Below are positions 8,063 to 17,539 of a stretch of 64,000 nucleotides of DNA, one piece after another. The position numbers were made by a program, and so were the translations under genes. The stretch is from an uncultured Sunxiuqinia sp. (lineage in GTDB: Bacteria > Bacteroidota > Bacteroidia > Bacteroidales > Prolixibacteraceae), in NCBI RefSeq assembly GCF_963678245.1, contig NZ_OY782767.1, positions 682,001 to 746,000 on the forward strand. The letters run 5' to 3'. The notes beneath the pieces are model-generated. The model saw only the letters and a program-made list of their open reading frames with translations, did no database searches and had not been told where the DNA came from. Position 1 is the first letter of the stretch, and every line of letters starts with the position of its first letter.

Positions 8063-8812
8063 TTAAATCTTTTCTATGTAGCTGACAGGGAGCCATCCCT
8101 GATTGCCATCAGCTATTCGAACCTCTATCCAGTTTCCCAAACTGTCTTTTATTTCCACTTTTAGCCCTTCGTGAATCAAGAATAAATCTGTACCACTTTC
8201 CGATGGCGAACTTTTAACAGTAACACTAGGTTGAGTAATTATGGCAAAATTGTGGTTCTTCATTCGATTTTTCTGCCGTGCGGCAAAGTTATAACTAAAA
8301 ATTGAAATGCCTATAATAAAAATGCCCAGCCAAAAAGAGAGCCGTTTTATTGCTATTGTCCGGGTAAAAAGAAATAGTCCGGATAGAATTAGAACTAAGA
8401 TAAATGAACTAATGCTGATTTTAGCCCATCCATCAGTCGAAAACTGATTGGCAATATTGTTCCACCATCGAATAAAAAATACTTTAGGAAGTGGATCAAT
8501 GGCATCAACGACATGCTGGTTGGCCAGTTCGAGGTTGAATTGGATATCTTCATCTTTTGGTGCCAATAATTTGGCACGTTCGTAATTGATGATTGCCTGA
8601 GTAACCTGACCGGATTTAAAGTAAGCATTGCCCAGATTGAAATAAACTTCGGCTGACTCTAAATTACCATTGAGAATCTCGTTATATGCTTCAATAGCCT
8701 GATCGTATTCCTGATTCGTATAATGCTCATTTGCTTTTTCGAGTAAATTTTGTTGAGCGAGGGCGTTCAGCGAAAAGAATAGAATGAATATGATTTGAAA
8801 AAATGTTTTCAT
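8063..8812 (-). CDS. batE: BatE: TPR protein with C-terminal SH3-like domain
   Basis: Last gene of the Bat operon. 249 residues: signal peptide at the N-terminus, TPR motifs over about residues 20-95 (ANEHYTNQEYDQAIEAYNEIL, AEVYFNLGNAYFKSGQ), two hydrophobic segments around 130-165, and a bacterial SH3-type domain at the C-terminus (VKSSPSESGTD ... GWLPVSYIEKI). Topology suggests a periplasm-facing adaptor anchored in the inner membrane. Bat proteins were first linked to aerotolerance in Bacteroides fragilis and are thought to form an envelope complex; the mechanism is not established. A 13-bp gap separates it from batD. Confidence 0.85.
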   Translation of the reverse strand: MKTFFQIIFILFFSLNALAQQNLLEKANEHYTNQEYDQAIEAYNEILNGNLESAEVYFNLGNAYFKSGQVTQAIINYERAKLLAPKDEDIQFNLELANQHVVDAIDPLPKVFFIRWWNNIANQFSTDGWAKISISSFILVLILSGLFLFTRTIAIKRLSFWLGIFIIGISIFSYNFAARQKNRMKNHNFAIITQPSVTVKSSPSESGTDLFLIHEGLKVEIKDSLGNWIEVRIADGNQGWLPVSYIEKI

Positions 8813-8825
8813 TGTTTTTTTCCTA

Positions 8826-10640
8826 TTAACGAATTTGTTTTTCCAATTTCCCCATTAAGCCGGCGGCTTTATCGTATAGTTCTGCTTTAGTCGAGTCAAC
8901 TGCACTTGGTGCATATCGGGCGTATTCGCACGTGTCGACAATATGAATGAAGTCGGTAATTACCTCTGGTGAAACCTGACGTTTTTCTAGAGATTCCGAA
9001 GCATTTTGCCTGTTCATATCAGCAAGCGGAATACTCAATTTATCACTCAAATATCCCCAAAAAGCTTTTAAAACAGACTCGTAGAAAGCCTCATCGTTAT
9101 CATTTTTTAAATGACCAGCAGCAACCTTCAAGTGTTTACGAGCTACTTTATTGGCTTTCTTGTTTCGAACAAGTTGCATATTGGAATTCTCTTTCAGTTT
9201 TTTACGATATACCAAGGCTATCACAGTAAATAATAATGCAGCACCCAAATAAAGCAGGTAAAAAGCTAAACTTCCGAAGAACGAAGATTCCTTGGGCTTC
9301 AGTTTATACTTACCTTGTTTAATGAAGCGGATGTCTTTTCCAATAAAGCGCACATCTTCTTTCGAATAGGCACTGGTAACCGTTGTATTTTGGTCATCAT
9401 TTCCTTTTTCTACCTGAAGCGTAAACTCTTTGGAATGAGCGTATTCGAAATTTCTACTAGCCGGGTTAAAGCTGGCAAATTTAACAGGCGGAATAGAATA
9501 TTCACCTGCAAAACGCGGAATAAACAAATATTCAAATGTTTTGCTTCCGGTTAATCCGCCGTTCGATGTATTTAAATTCTCGCTGGTCTTCGGATCGTAA
9601 ACTTCAAAATCAGCTGGGAATTCAACATTAGGAGCATCAATCAGTCGCAAATTTCCGCTTCCCGAAATGGTAATCTTCAACGTCGCTGCTTCGTTCGATT
9701 TAAGCTGAGCTTTGTCCAACGAAGCCGAAAACTTTAAATTACCAACACCGCCGGTAAAGCTTGCTGGTTCTGAAGGTAAATTTTTAACATTGATTGAAAC
9801 CGGAGGACTAACCACTTTAGCCTGAATGTTTCGATAATTATCGAAGAAATCGTCGAAGAAGCTTCGCTGCTGGCGAATGCGTTGTCTAACCAAACAGGTG
9901 ATTTCAAAAGGATCGATGGTTATTTTTCCTGTTTGCTGTGGAAAAAGTATGGTTTTCTTCAATACGCCAACCTGGTATATCTTGTTGTTGTATACTTCTC
10001 GTGTAAAGCTAATCTGATTTGGAATGTCAATCTCCTGTGTCCAAAATCCGGCGTAGGAGGGGAGTTTTACATCATCAAAATTAGTGATTGGAACATCGGG
10101 AGCAACGTAAATTTTAACAGTCGCTATAATTTGTTCACCCTTATAAACGTTGCGTTTATCCAGATCCACTTTCACAAAAAGGTCATCTTTATCGATAGAA
10201 CCACTGGCAGCAGTTGATGATTGCTGCCGTTGATTGTTGGTAGAACTTTGTGGCTTTTGTCCCTTGACTACCTGAATACTCAACTCATTGGATTCATATA
10301 CTTTTCCATCAACTTTTATGGATGCAGGGCGAATAGTAAACTTGCCTTCTTCTTTAGCACGTAAAATAAAAATATAAGAAAAACTGACCGATTGAGTCGT
10401 CTTTCCGTTAATAATTTGCACACTCGAACTTTGCGAGGTTGATGGCCCCATTAAAACATCAAAATTAGATATGTCGGGTAATTGCAAATCGGTGCCACGT
10501 TCGTTTAATGTAAATGATAAACGAAACTGTTCACCTACAGAGACCACATTTGGTCCCGACATGGTAAATCTTACGCTGTCGGCATCTGCAAAAAATGCCG
10601 GAATGAGGAGTAATAGTGTTACAATAAGTTTTTTAGTCAT
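8826..10640 (-). CDS. batD: BatD: large periplasmic oxygen-tolerance protein
   Basis: 604 residues, signal peptide (about 1-21, ending ADADS), then repeated Ig-like beta domains (FTMSGPNVVSVGEQFRLSF at the start; a second copy FSASLDKAQLKSNEAATLKI near residue 305), one transmembrane helix near 460-480 (FYLLYLGAALLFTVIALVY) and a basic cytoplasmic helical tail (LRARKHLK-type). This is the BatD layout: a large extracytoplasmic part anchored by one helix. A Gln/Ser-rich linker lies around 130-145. It sits between batC and batE. Its tail resembles that of the shorter protein at 13525-14517, suggesting the two share a fold and partner. Confidence 0.88.
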   Translation of the reverse strand: MTKKLIVTLLLLIPAFFADADSVRFTMSGPNVVSVGEQFRLSFTLNERGTDLQLPDISNFDVLMGPSTSQSSSVQIINGKTTQSVSFSYIFILRAKEEGKFTIRPASIKVDGKVYESNELSIQVVKGQKPQSSTNNQRQQSSTAASGSIDKDDLFVKVDLDKRNVYKGEQIIATVKIYVAPDVPITNFDDVKLPSYAGFWTQEIDIPNQISFTREVYNNKIYQVGVLKKTILFPQQTGKITIDPFEITCLVRQRIRQQRSFFDDFFDNYRNIQAKVVSPPVSINVKNLPSEPASFTGGVGNLKFSASLDKAQLKSNEAATLKITISGSGNLRLIDAPNVEFPADFEVYDPKTSENLNTSNGGLTGSKTFEYLFIPRFAGEYSIPPVKFASFNPASRNFEYAHSKEFTLQVEKGNDDQNTTVTSAYSKEDVRFIGKDIRFIKQGKYKLKPKESSFFGSLAFYLLYLGAALLFTVIALVYRKKLKENSNMQLVRNKKANKVARKHLKVAAGHLKNDNDEAFYESVLKAFWGYLSDKLSIPLADMNRQNASESLEKRQVSPEVITDFIHIVDTCEYARYAPSAVDSTKAELYDKAAGLMGKLEKQIR

Positions 10641-10692
10641 CTTGCTTAATTATGCTCGATTGAAATTTTTGTTAAAATTAACAAATAATCAG

Positions 10693-11477
<785 letters not shown>

Positions 11478-11478
<1 letters not shown>

Positions 11479-12509
11479 TATCCAAATAATTTGACGTTTT
11501 TCAAATATTTGTTCTTTCTCTCTAACAGTAAAAAGTCAATTAATAGCAATAGAATAGAAAATCCTAAAAACCATTGAAACTGGTCTTCATAATCTGAATA
11601 AACCAACGATTCCATTTCTGCCTCTTCCATTTTGTCAATTTCGTTGAAAAGGGTATTTAATCCTACCTGAGCATTGTTGGCTCGCACATAGATTCCATTT
11701 CCAGCCGCCGCAATCTGTTGCAGCATTTCCTCATTCAGTTTGGTTACCACTACGTTTCCTTCTTTGTCTTTACGATAATCTCTTTGTCCGTTTTTATATA
11801 CAGGAATCGGTCCTCCTTGAGGAAGTCCCATACCAATGGTGTGAACAATAATTCCTTTTTCCGCTGCAGCAGTAGCTGCGCCGATAGCATCGTCTTCGTG
11901 GTTTTCACCATCAGTAATAATAATGATGGCTTTATTACCTTCAAATTGTGGACTAAAGGATGACGTTGCTAGGTCGATGGCCGCTCCAATGGCTGTGCCT
12001 TGTCGCGGAACAATATTCGTGCTGACGGCGTTTAAAAACAGCTTGGCCGACGGATAATCAGTTGTGATTGGAAGTTGCGTGTAGGCATCACCAGCAAACA
12101 CAATTAAGCCAATTTTATCGTTATTCAAATTATCGACCAAGCGGGAAATGGCACGTTTTGCACGCTCCAGCCGATTCGGCTGTATGTCTTCGGCTAACAT
12201 CGAGTTGGAAACATCCAATCCTATAATCAGTTCAACACCTTCTCGTTTTACTGTTTTTAATTTACTCCCAAACTGAGGTCTTGCAATTGCTATTATTAGT
12301 GAGGCGATTGCAAAAAGCCAAATGATAAATTTAACAACCGGGCGCGAATGGCTTACATTCGGCATCAGTTTGCTGACCGTTTCTGGCTTACCAAATCGTT
12401 CCAACGCTTTGCGACGGCTTCTTCGTGTAATCCAAAAAAGAACAATCAGCACGGGTATAATTGCCAGTGCATATAAGTATTCAATATGTGCAAATCTGAA
12501 CATTTCCAT
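11478..12509 (-). CDS. batB: BatB: membrane protein with von Willebrand factor A domain
   Basis: 343 residues. Two N-terminal transmembrane helices (about 10-28 and 58-78), a VWA domain from about 90 to 285, and a C-terminal helix (about 315-333). The metal-ion-dependent adhesion site is intact: D99-x-S-x-S (LDVSNSMLAED), the TD pair in ITTDYP, and ITDGENHED. The intact site suggests divalent-metal-dependent protein binding. Paired with the related batA 12 bp upstream, the usual tandem arrangement in Bacteroidota. Confidence 0.9.
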
Positions 12510-12521
12510 AGTCTTTCCTTT

Positions 12522-13514
12522 TTAAGGAATGTTTCTGAATAAAGTTGTTTTCAAGAATAAACCACCAAGAAGAATAATACCTGCGAGAAATGCATAGCGC
12601 TCAAATTCTTCATCTTTACGACTGTATTCTTTGATTTCCATTTTCGATTTTTCCAGTTTGTCAATTTCCTGGTAAATCTGAATCAATTTGTCATTGTTGG
12701 TAGCCCTAAAATAGCGACCGTCAGTGATGTCAGCAATTTTCTGTAAGGTTTCCTCATCAATTTTCACTTCCACATCGCGCATTTGTGTGCCAAATGGTGT
12801 TTGCACAGGGTAGGGAGCTGTACCAATTGTTCCAACACCAACTGTATAAACACGAATTCCGTATGTTTTTGCCAACTCGGCAGCTGTTTCGGGAGCAATT
12901 TCACCGCGGTTATTTTCTCCATCGGTTAGTAAAATAATTACTTTACTGATGGCATCGCTTTCTTTAAGACGAGCAACTGATGTCGCTAATCCATTTCCAA
13001 TGGCAGTGCCATCTTCAATCATACCACTTTCGATATCATTAAATAAGTTGATCAGCACTGCATGATCGGTTGTCAGCGGGCATTGGGTGAAACTCTCACC
13101 CGAAAAAACCACTAAGCCCATTTTGTCATTCTGTCTTCCCGAGATAAACTCAGTTGCCACGCTCTTTGCAGCATCTAAACGGTTTGGTTGAAAGTCTTGT
13201 GCCAGCATCGAGCTGGAAATATCCAATGCAATTACAATGTCGATTCCCTCTGTTTTTACATCTTGCCAGCTATTTGACGATTGCGGACGGGCTAATGCAA
13301 GGGTAAGAAGACCAATGCCTGCCAGTTGCATTACAAAAGGTAAGTGTCTGAGGTAGTGCTTCCAGCTTTTCGAAAGTCCGGAAAATCCTTTAATTGATGA
13401 ATACCGGATACTTGCCCCCGCTTTGCGATACTTAAAGATGTACCATGCAATTATTGGTATTAACACCAACAGCAGGTAAAAAAATTCCGGGTTTTTATAT
13501 GTTATTCCATTCAT
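12522..13514 (-). CDS. batA: BatA: membrane protein with von Willebrand factor A domain
   Basis: 330 residues, same plan as BatB: two N-terminal membrane helices (about 10-27, 58-76), a VWA domain with complete MIDAS (D98-x-S-x-S in LDISSSMLAQD, LTTDHA, LLTDGENNRG), and a C-terminal membrane helix (about 308-325). It lies 10 bp after the BatD-like gene and 12 bp before batB. BatA and BatB are paralogues by the shared NRLxxAK helix after the MIDAS. Confidence 0.9.
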   Translation of the reverse strand: MNGITYKNPEFFYLLLVLIPIIAWYIFKYRKAGASIRYSSIKGFSGLSKSWKHYLRHLPFVMQLAGIGLLTLALARPQSSNSWQDVKTEGIDIVIALDISSSMLAQDFQPNRLDAAKSVATEFISGRQNDKMGLVVFSGESFTQCPLTTDHAVLINLFNDIESGMIEDGTAIGNGLATSVARLKESDAISKVIILLTDGENNRGEIAPETAAELAKTYGIRVYTVGVGTIGTAPYPVQTPFGTQMRDVEVKIDEETLQKIADITDGRYFRATNNDKLIQIYQEIDKLEKSKMEIKEYSRKDEEFERYAFLAGIILLGGLFLKTTLFRNIP

Positions 13515-13524
13515 CTCGTACTCT

Positions 13525-14517
13525 TTATTTTAATACAACATCTTCACCTTCGCAATCGTCGGTTGGCTGACTTTGCTTTTTGTCTTCCTTTTTTGTTTGA
13601 TTTACAAAAAGATAGGCATTCATTAAAGTCAGGTTGTGATCATCGGGCAATGGCTGATATTTGGCAAATTTAACGAGGTCGGCGAGCGTCAGTATATTTT
13701 TTAACTCTTCAAATGATTTTCCTGCAACCAGTGTCTTGCGTTGTTCAAAAGCTTGGATTGTTTCATCTGTAGTGTATTCCATTGCTTGAATATTGAAACG
13801 ATCTTCAATATAGGTTCTAAGTGTATCTGACACCAGACTGTAGTAAGCTTTTATTTCTTCGGTTTGCCATAGCTTTTCTTCCTTGATCCGGTCGAGTTCC
13901 CGCAATGCGATAATATGAGCCGGCTCTTTGGGTTTCACTGGTTTCGCGAAAATAGGCTTGTTTTTGCGTCTCCGTTGAATGTAATAAAATAGGAAGAAAA
14001 TCATCGCTCCAATTAGAATTGCTCCTAAAATATAGGGAGACACTTCTTTTAATGTTACGGGTGCGTCGTATGGTTTTTTAATGTCTGTCGGCCCTTTTGT
14101 TGTGTCTATGGGCATGCTGTGTACAAAAAACTCGGCGGGAAGCGTTTCAATGGTATCGTAGAGCTCATCATATTTTAACAGAAATCGAAATGGTGGAACC
14201 ACCTGCTTTCCACTATCAAACGATGTGATTGTCAGATTTTGGATAATCTTGATCTGGTCTTTCTCATCCAACTGAAAAGTGTCCAGTGGCGATTTGTCAA
14301 TAATTTCTACTGTCGCCGAAAGTGAATCTCCAATTATAGGAAATTCAATTCCCACATTGGTGGGCTGATCCAACTCAATCCGAAGGTTGATTTGATCTCC
14401 AATCAGAATGTTGGTTGAATCGATGATTGCCCGAGCCTGTATCTTTTGCGCCTGAACCGTGGTTGTCTGCCACAAAAGCAGGGCAAGTACAAACGCTATC
14501 GTTTTATGTCCTTTCAT
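13525..14517 (-). CDS. BatD-like membrane-anchored protein of the Bat operon
   Basis: 330 residues. Signal peptide (1-23, ending VQAQ), one extracytoplasmic Ig-like domain (about 25-150; IIDSTNILIGDQINLRIEL), a single transmembrane helix (about 163-182), a basic RRRRKNK stop-transfer, and a cytoplasmic alpha-helical domain (PAHIIALRELDRIKEEKLW, then DTLRTYIEDRFNIQAMEYTT). The tail resembles a C-terminal domain common in proteins encoded between DUF58 and batA. It has no accepted symbol that I know. The gaps to its neighbours are 12 and 10 bp, so it is surely in the operon. Confidence 0.82.
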   Translation of the reverse strand: MKGHKTIAFVLALLLWQTTTVQAQKIQARAIIDSTNILIGDQINLRIELDQPTNVGIEFPIIGDSLSATVEIIDKSPLDTFQLDEKDQIKIIQNLTITSFDSGKQVVPPFRFLLKYDELYDTIETLPAEFFVHSMPIDTTKGPTDIKKPYDAPVTLKEVSPYILGAILIGAMIFFLFYYIQRRRKNKPIFAKPVKPKEPAHIIALRELDRIKEEKLWQTEEIKAYYSLVSDTLRTYIEDRFNIQAMEYTTDETIQAFEQRKTLVAGKSFEELKNILTLADLVKFAKYQPLPDDHNLTLMNAYLFVNQTKKEDKKQSQPTDDCEGEDVVLK

Positions 14518-14529
14518 GCTTTTTTCTTT

Positions 14530-15402
14530 TTATCCGCGCTTCTTAAATAGCGTCATCAGCGATTTGATATAATCTTCGTTCGTGTTGATATTTGCATAAT
14601 CAACACCACTTTTCTTAAAGGTTGTGTCCAGTTTTAGACTTGTGTCACGCCACCATTTGTCATACGTGTCGCGTACTTTCTTGCTGCTGCTATCTACCCA
14701 AACGTATTCATTCGTTTCAGCGTCTTTTAGTTTGATCATGCCAATTGGTGGCAATTGCGTTTCCCGTTCGTCGTAAATCCGCAGGGCTACAATGTCGTGT
14801 TTACTATTAGCAATAGTCAGCGCTTTATCAAAATCAGGATCATTTTGCAGGAAGTCGGAAATAATAAAACCGGTACATCGTTTTTTGATGGCATTGGTCA
14901 TGTAACGGATTGCCTCGGTGATGTTTGTTCCTTTGTTTTCCGGTTCAAAATCAATTAACTCGCGAATGATTCGCAAAATATGCGACTTCCCTTTCTTTGG
15001 CGGGATGAATTTCTCAATTTTTTCAGAAAAGAAGATCACCCCAATTTTATCATTGTTTTGAATGGCTGAGAAAGACAGAATTGCTGAAATCTCAGTAATA
15101 ACATTCTTCTTAAATATGTCCAATGAACCAAAATCACGTGATCCACTAACATCAATTAGCAGCATGACTGTTAACTCACGCTCTTCTTCAAATATTTTAA
15201 TGTACGGTTTGTTGTATCGGGCAGTCACGTTCCAGTCGATACTTCGAACATCGTCACCAAACTGGTATTCGCGCACTTCGCTGAAAGCCATCCCACGGCC
15301 TTTAAAGGCCGAATGGTACTCGCCGGCAAAGATATTGCGACTCAATCCGCGGGTTTTAATTTCAATCTTTCGTACCTTTTTTAGTAGTTCCGTGTGTTCC
15401 AT
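14530..15402 (-). CDS. DUF58 (VWA-like) protein of the MoxR/Bat system
   Basis: 290-residue soluble protein of the DUF58 family, which has a VWA-like fold. Recognisable blocks: the N-terminal SRNIFAGEYHSAFKGRGMAF segment with REYQFGDDVRSIDWNVTAR, the DUF58 signature, and the MIDAS-like LLIDVSGSRDFG. It is usually encoded directly after a MoxR AAA+ ATPase, as here, and likely acts as its partner at the membrane. Downstream genes follow within 12 bp. There is a 90-bp gap to moxR that holds a TTTCAAA-type repeat. Confidence 0.9.
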   Translation of the reverse strand: MEHTELLKKVRKIEIKTRGLSRNIFAGEYHSAFKGRGMAFSEVREYQFGDDVRSIDWNVTARYNKPYIKIFEEERELTVMLLIDVSGSRDFGSLDIFKKNVITEISAILSFSAIQNNDKIGVIFFSEKIEKFIPPKKGKSHILRIIRELIDFEPENKGTNITEAIRYMTNAIKKRCTGFIISDFLQNDPDFDKALTIANSKHDIVALRIYDERETQLPPIGMIKLKDAETNEYVWVDSSSKKVRDTYDKWWRDTSLKLDTTFKKSGVDYANINTNEDYIKSLMTLFKKRG

Positions 15403-15412
15403 CTCTTTTTAG

Positions 15413-15450
15413 TTTTCAAATTTCAAATTTCAAATTCCGAATTTCAAATA
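15413..15450. repeat. AT-rich tandem-like TTTCAAA repeat inside the Bat operon
   Basis: Four near-identical units of TTTCAAAT/TTTCAAAA follow one another in the gap between moxR and the DUF58 gene. A similar block (GTTTCAAATTCCAAG) lies at about 41297-41311 in another operon gap. It looks like a short dispersed element or simple repeat; no open frame is present. Confidence 0.45.
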
Positions 15451-15492
15451 GGGAAACAACTCAAAATCCGAAACGAGTAACTCAAAACTTAT

Positions 15493-16488
15493 TTACGGAA
15501 CTTCAACAGTGTTCAGAATATCGGTGATGATTTCTTCAGAAGTGATGTTGTTGGCTTCGGCTTCGTAACTTAATCCAATACGATGACGCATTACATCATG
15601 ACAAACGGCGCGTACATCTTCGGGGACAACGTAGCCACGGCGCTTGATAAACGCATATGCTTTTGATGCCTGTGCCAAACTAATACTTGCGCGGGGTGAG
15701 CCTCCATAAGAAATCATATCGGCATACTTTTCAAGTTTGTATTCTTTAGGATCGCGGGTCGCAAAAACAATGTCAACGATGTATTTGCTGATTTTTTCAT
15801 CCAGATAGACATCTTTCACTACATCTCGTGCATTTAGAATGTCCTGTGTTTTTAGAATCGCTGTTGCTTTGGGAAATTGCTTTAGTAAGTTCTGCTGGAT
15901 GATCAACCTTTCTTCTTCTTTTTTTGGATAGTTGATAACCACTTTCAGCATAAAACGGTCGACCTGAGCTTCGGGCAGTGGGTAAGTACCTTCCTGTTCA
16001 ATGGGGTTTTGAGTGGCCATTACTAAAAATGGTTCCTGAAGTTTAAAGGTTTCGTCTCCAATAGTAATTTGGCGTTCCTGCATCGCCTCGAGCAGAGCTG
16101 ATTGCACTTTAGCGGGTGCCCGGTTTATTTCGTCAGCCAACACGAAATTGGTAAAAATAGGTCCTTTCTTTACGATAAATTCTTCGTTTTTCTGACTGTA
16201 AATAAGCGTACCCAACAAGTCGGCAGGCAATAAATCCGGAGTAAATTGGATACGGGCAAAATCGGCATTAATGGTTTGCGAAAGCGTATTAATGGCTAAC
16301 GTTTTTGCAAGTCCCGGTACACCTTCCAGTAAAATGTGTCCGCCCGACAGCAAACCGATTAGTAAACTCTCAACCAAATGCTTTTGGCCAACAATGACCT
16401 TGTTCATTTCGATGTTTAGCAAATCCACAAAAGAACTTTCTTTTTGGATTCGTTCGTTCAATTCGCGTATATCAACTGCTTGATCCAT
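15493..16488 (-). CDS. moxR: MoxR family AAA+ ATPase, first gene of the Bat operon
   Basis: A chaperone-like AAA+ ATPase that works with VWA proteins. Counting from the ATG at 16488 the product has 331 residues: Walker A GVPGLAKT at 56-63, Walker B LADEINRAP, sensor-1 ATQNPIEQEGTYPLPEAQ, and the arginine-finger helix VDRFMLK. I prefer this ATG (MDQAVDIREL) to the in-frame GTG at 16521, which would add 11 basic residues not expected in the family. It heads an eight-gene minus-strand operon ending at the terminator at 8031-8052. Confidence 0.93.
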   Translation of the reverse strand: MDQAVDIRELNERIQKESSFVDLLNIEMNKVIVGQKHLVESLLIGLLSGGHILLEGVPGLAKTLAINTLSQTINADFARIQFTPDLLPADLLGTLIYSQKNEEFIVKKGPIFTNFVLADEINRAPAKVQSALLEAMQERQITIGDETFKLQEPFLVMATQNPIEQEGTYPLPEAQVDRFMLKVVINYPKKEEERLIIQQNLLKQFPKATAILKTQDILNARDVVKDVYLDEKISKYIVDIVFATRDPKEYKLEKYADMISYGGSPRASISLAQASKAYAFIKRRGYVVPEDVRAVCHDVMRHRIGLSYEAEANNITSEEIITDILNTVEVP

Positions 16489-16649
16489 ATTTAAAATTGT
16501 TTGTTTTCGATTTCGGTTCACGAAAATAGTGCAAACTTGTACTAAAAAGGATGTAAACTTGTTAAAAATTGTTAAGTTAACTTTCCTATGAAAGCGCTGT
16601 AAAATTAATAATTTCAGACGTTCATTCGTCCCTTTTCTGATATCTTTTT

Positions 16650-16657
16650 TACTTTTG
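16650..16657 (+). promoter_or_regulatory. -7 promoter box for truA
   Basis: TACTTTTG matches TAnnTTTG and lies 16 bases before the truA start codon. A TTCG at 16625-16628 is a one-mismatch -33 candidate 21 bases upstream. Confidence 0.5.
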
Positions 16658-16673
16658 CTAAAAAGCTAATATT

Positions 16674-17438
16674 TTGAAGCAACGATATTTTATTGAGCTG
16701 GCATATAATGGTACTCGTTTTCACGGTTGGCAAGTACAACCTAATGCTGTGAGCGTGCAGGAAACATTGGCAAAAGCGTTGAGTTTAATTTGTCGGGAGG
16801 AGATTGCACTGACAGGAGCAGGACGGACAGACACCGGAGTGCATGCGAGTTATTTTGTTGCTCACTTCGAATCGGAAAATGCAAACCTGGATAATCCTTA
16901 TTTTGCCTATAAACTGAATAGCTTTTTAGGAGCTGATATTGTCATTTATCGTGTGAGTAAGGTGAGTGAGACGGCACATACTCGTTTTGACGCGACATCC
17001 CGAACTTATCACTACTTCATAAATCGGCAAAAAGATCCTTTTGCACAAGAGACATCATGGTATTTTAAGCATCCGTTGAATGTTTATCAAATGAATATGG
17101 CTTGTGCTGTATTGTTTGATTACACCGATTTTACGAGTTTTAGCAAGTTGCACACAGATGTGAAAACCAATGATTGCAAGATATACGATGTCCGTTGGGT
17201 GGAGAAAGGAAATCAGTTGATTTTTACGATTAAGGCAGATCGGTTTTTGCGAAATATGGTTCGGGCAATTGTTGGAACCATGATTCAAGTAGGGCAGGGA
17301 AAAATGACTATTCAGGATTTTAAGCGAGCAATTGAGTTAAAAGATCGCGGAGCAGCTGGAGTTTCCGCGCCGCCTCAGGGATTGTTCTTGTCAAATATTG
17401 CTTATCCCGAATCTGTATTCCAGCGTATGGAAGAATAG
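16674..17438 (+). CDS. truA: tRNA pseudouridine(38-40) synthase TruA
   Basis: Makes pseudouridine at positions 38-40 of the tRNA anticodon arm. 254 residues, normal length. It has the TruA opening YFIELAYNGTRFHGWQ, the catalytic-Asp motif AGRTDTGVHA near residues 45-54, RTYHYFINRQKDPF, and the RNMVRAIVGTM block. The start is a TTG codon: no ATG lies in frame upstream, the translated N-terminus fits the family exactly, and a promoter box ends 16 bases before it. Confidence 0.95.
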   Translation: MKQRYFIELAYNGTRFHGWQVQPNAVSVQETLAKALSLICREEIALTGAGRTDTGVHASYFVAHFESENANLDNPYFAYKLNSFLGADIVIYRVSKVSETAHTRFDATSRTYHYFINRQKDPFAQETSWYFKHPLNVYQMNMACAVLFDYTDFTSFSKLHTDVKTNDCKIYDVRWVEKGNQLIFTIKADRFLRNMVRAIVGTMIQVGQGKMTIQDFKRAIELKDRGAAGVSAPPQGLFLSNIAYPESVFQRMEE

Positions 17439-17539
17439 ACACTTTTGCTGGTATAAGATGAATGCTCTCATTCGTGTGCTATTATCGTATTATTGGTTAA
17501 ATTAGTAGTCTGGAAAAATTAACAAATCAATTAACTATT

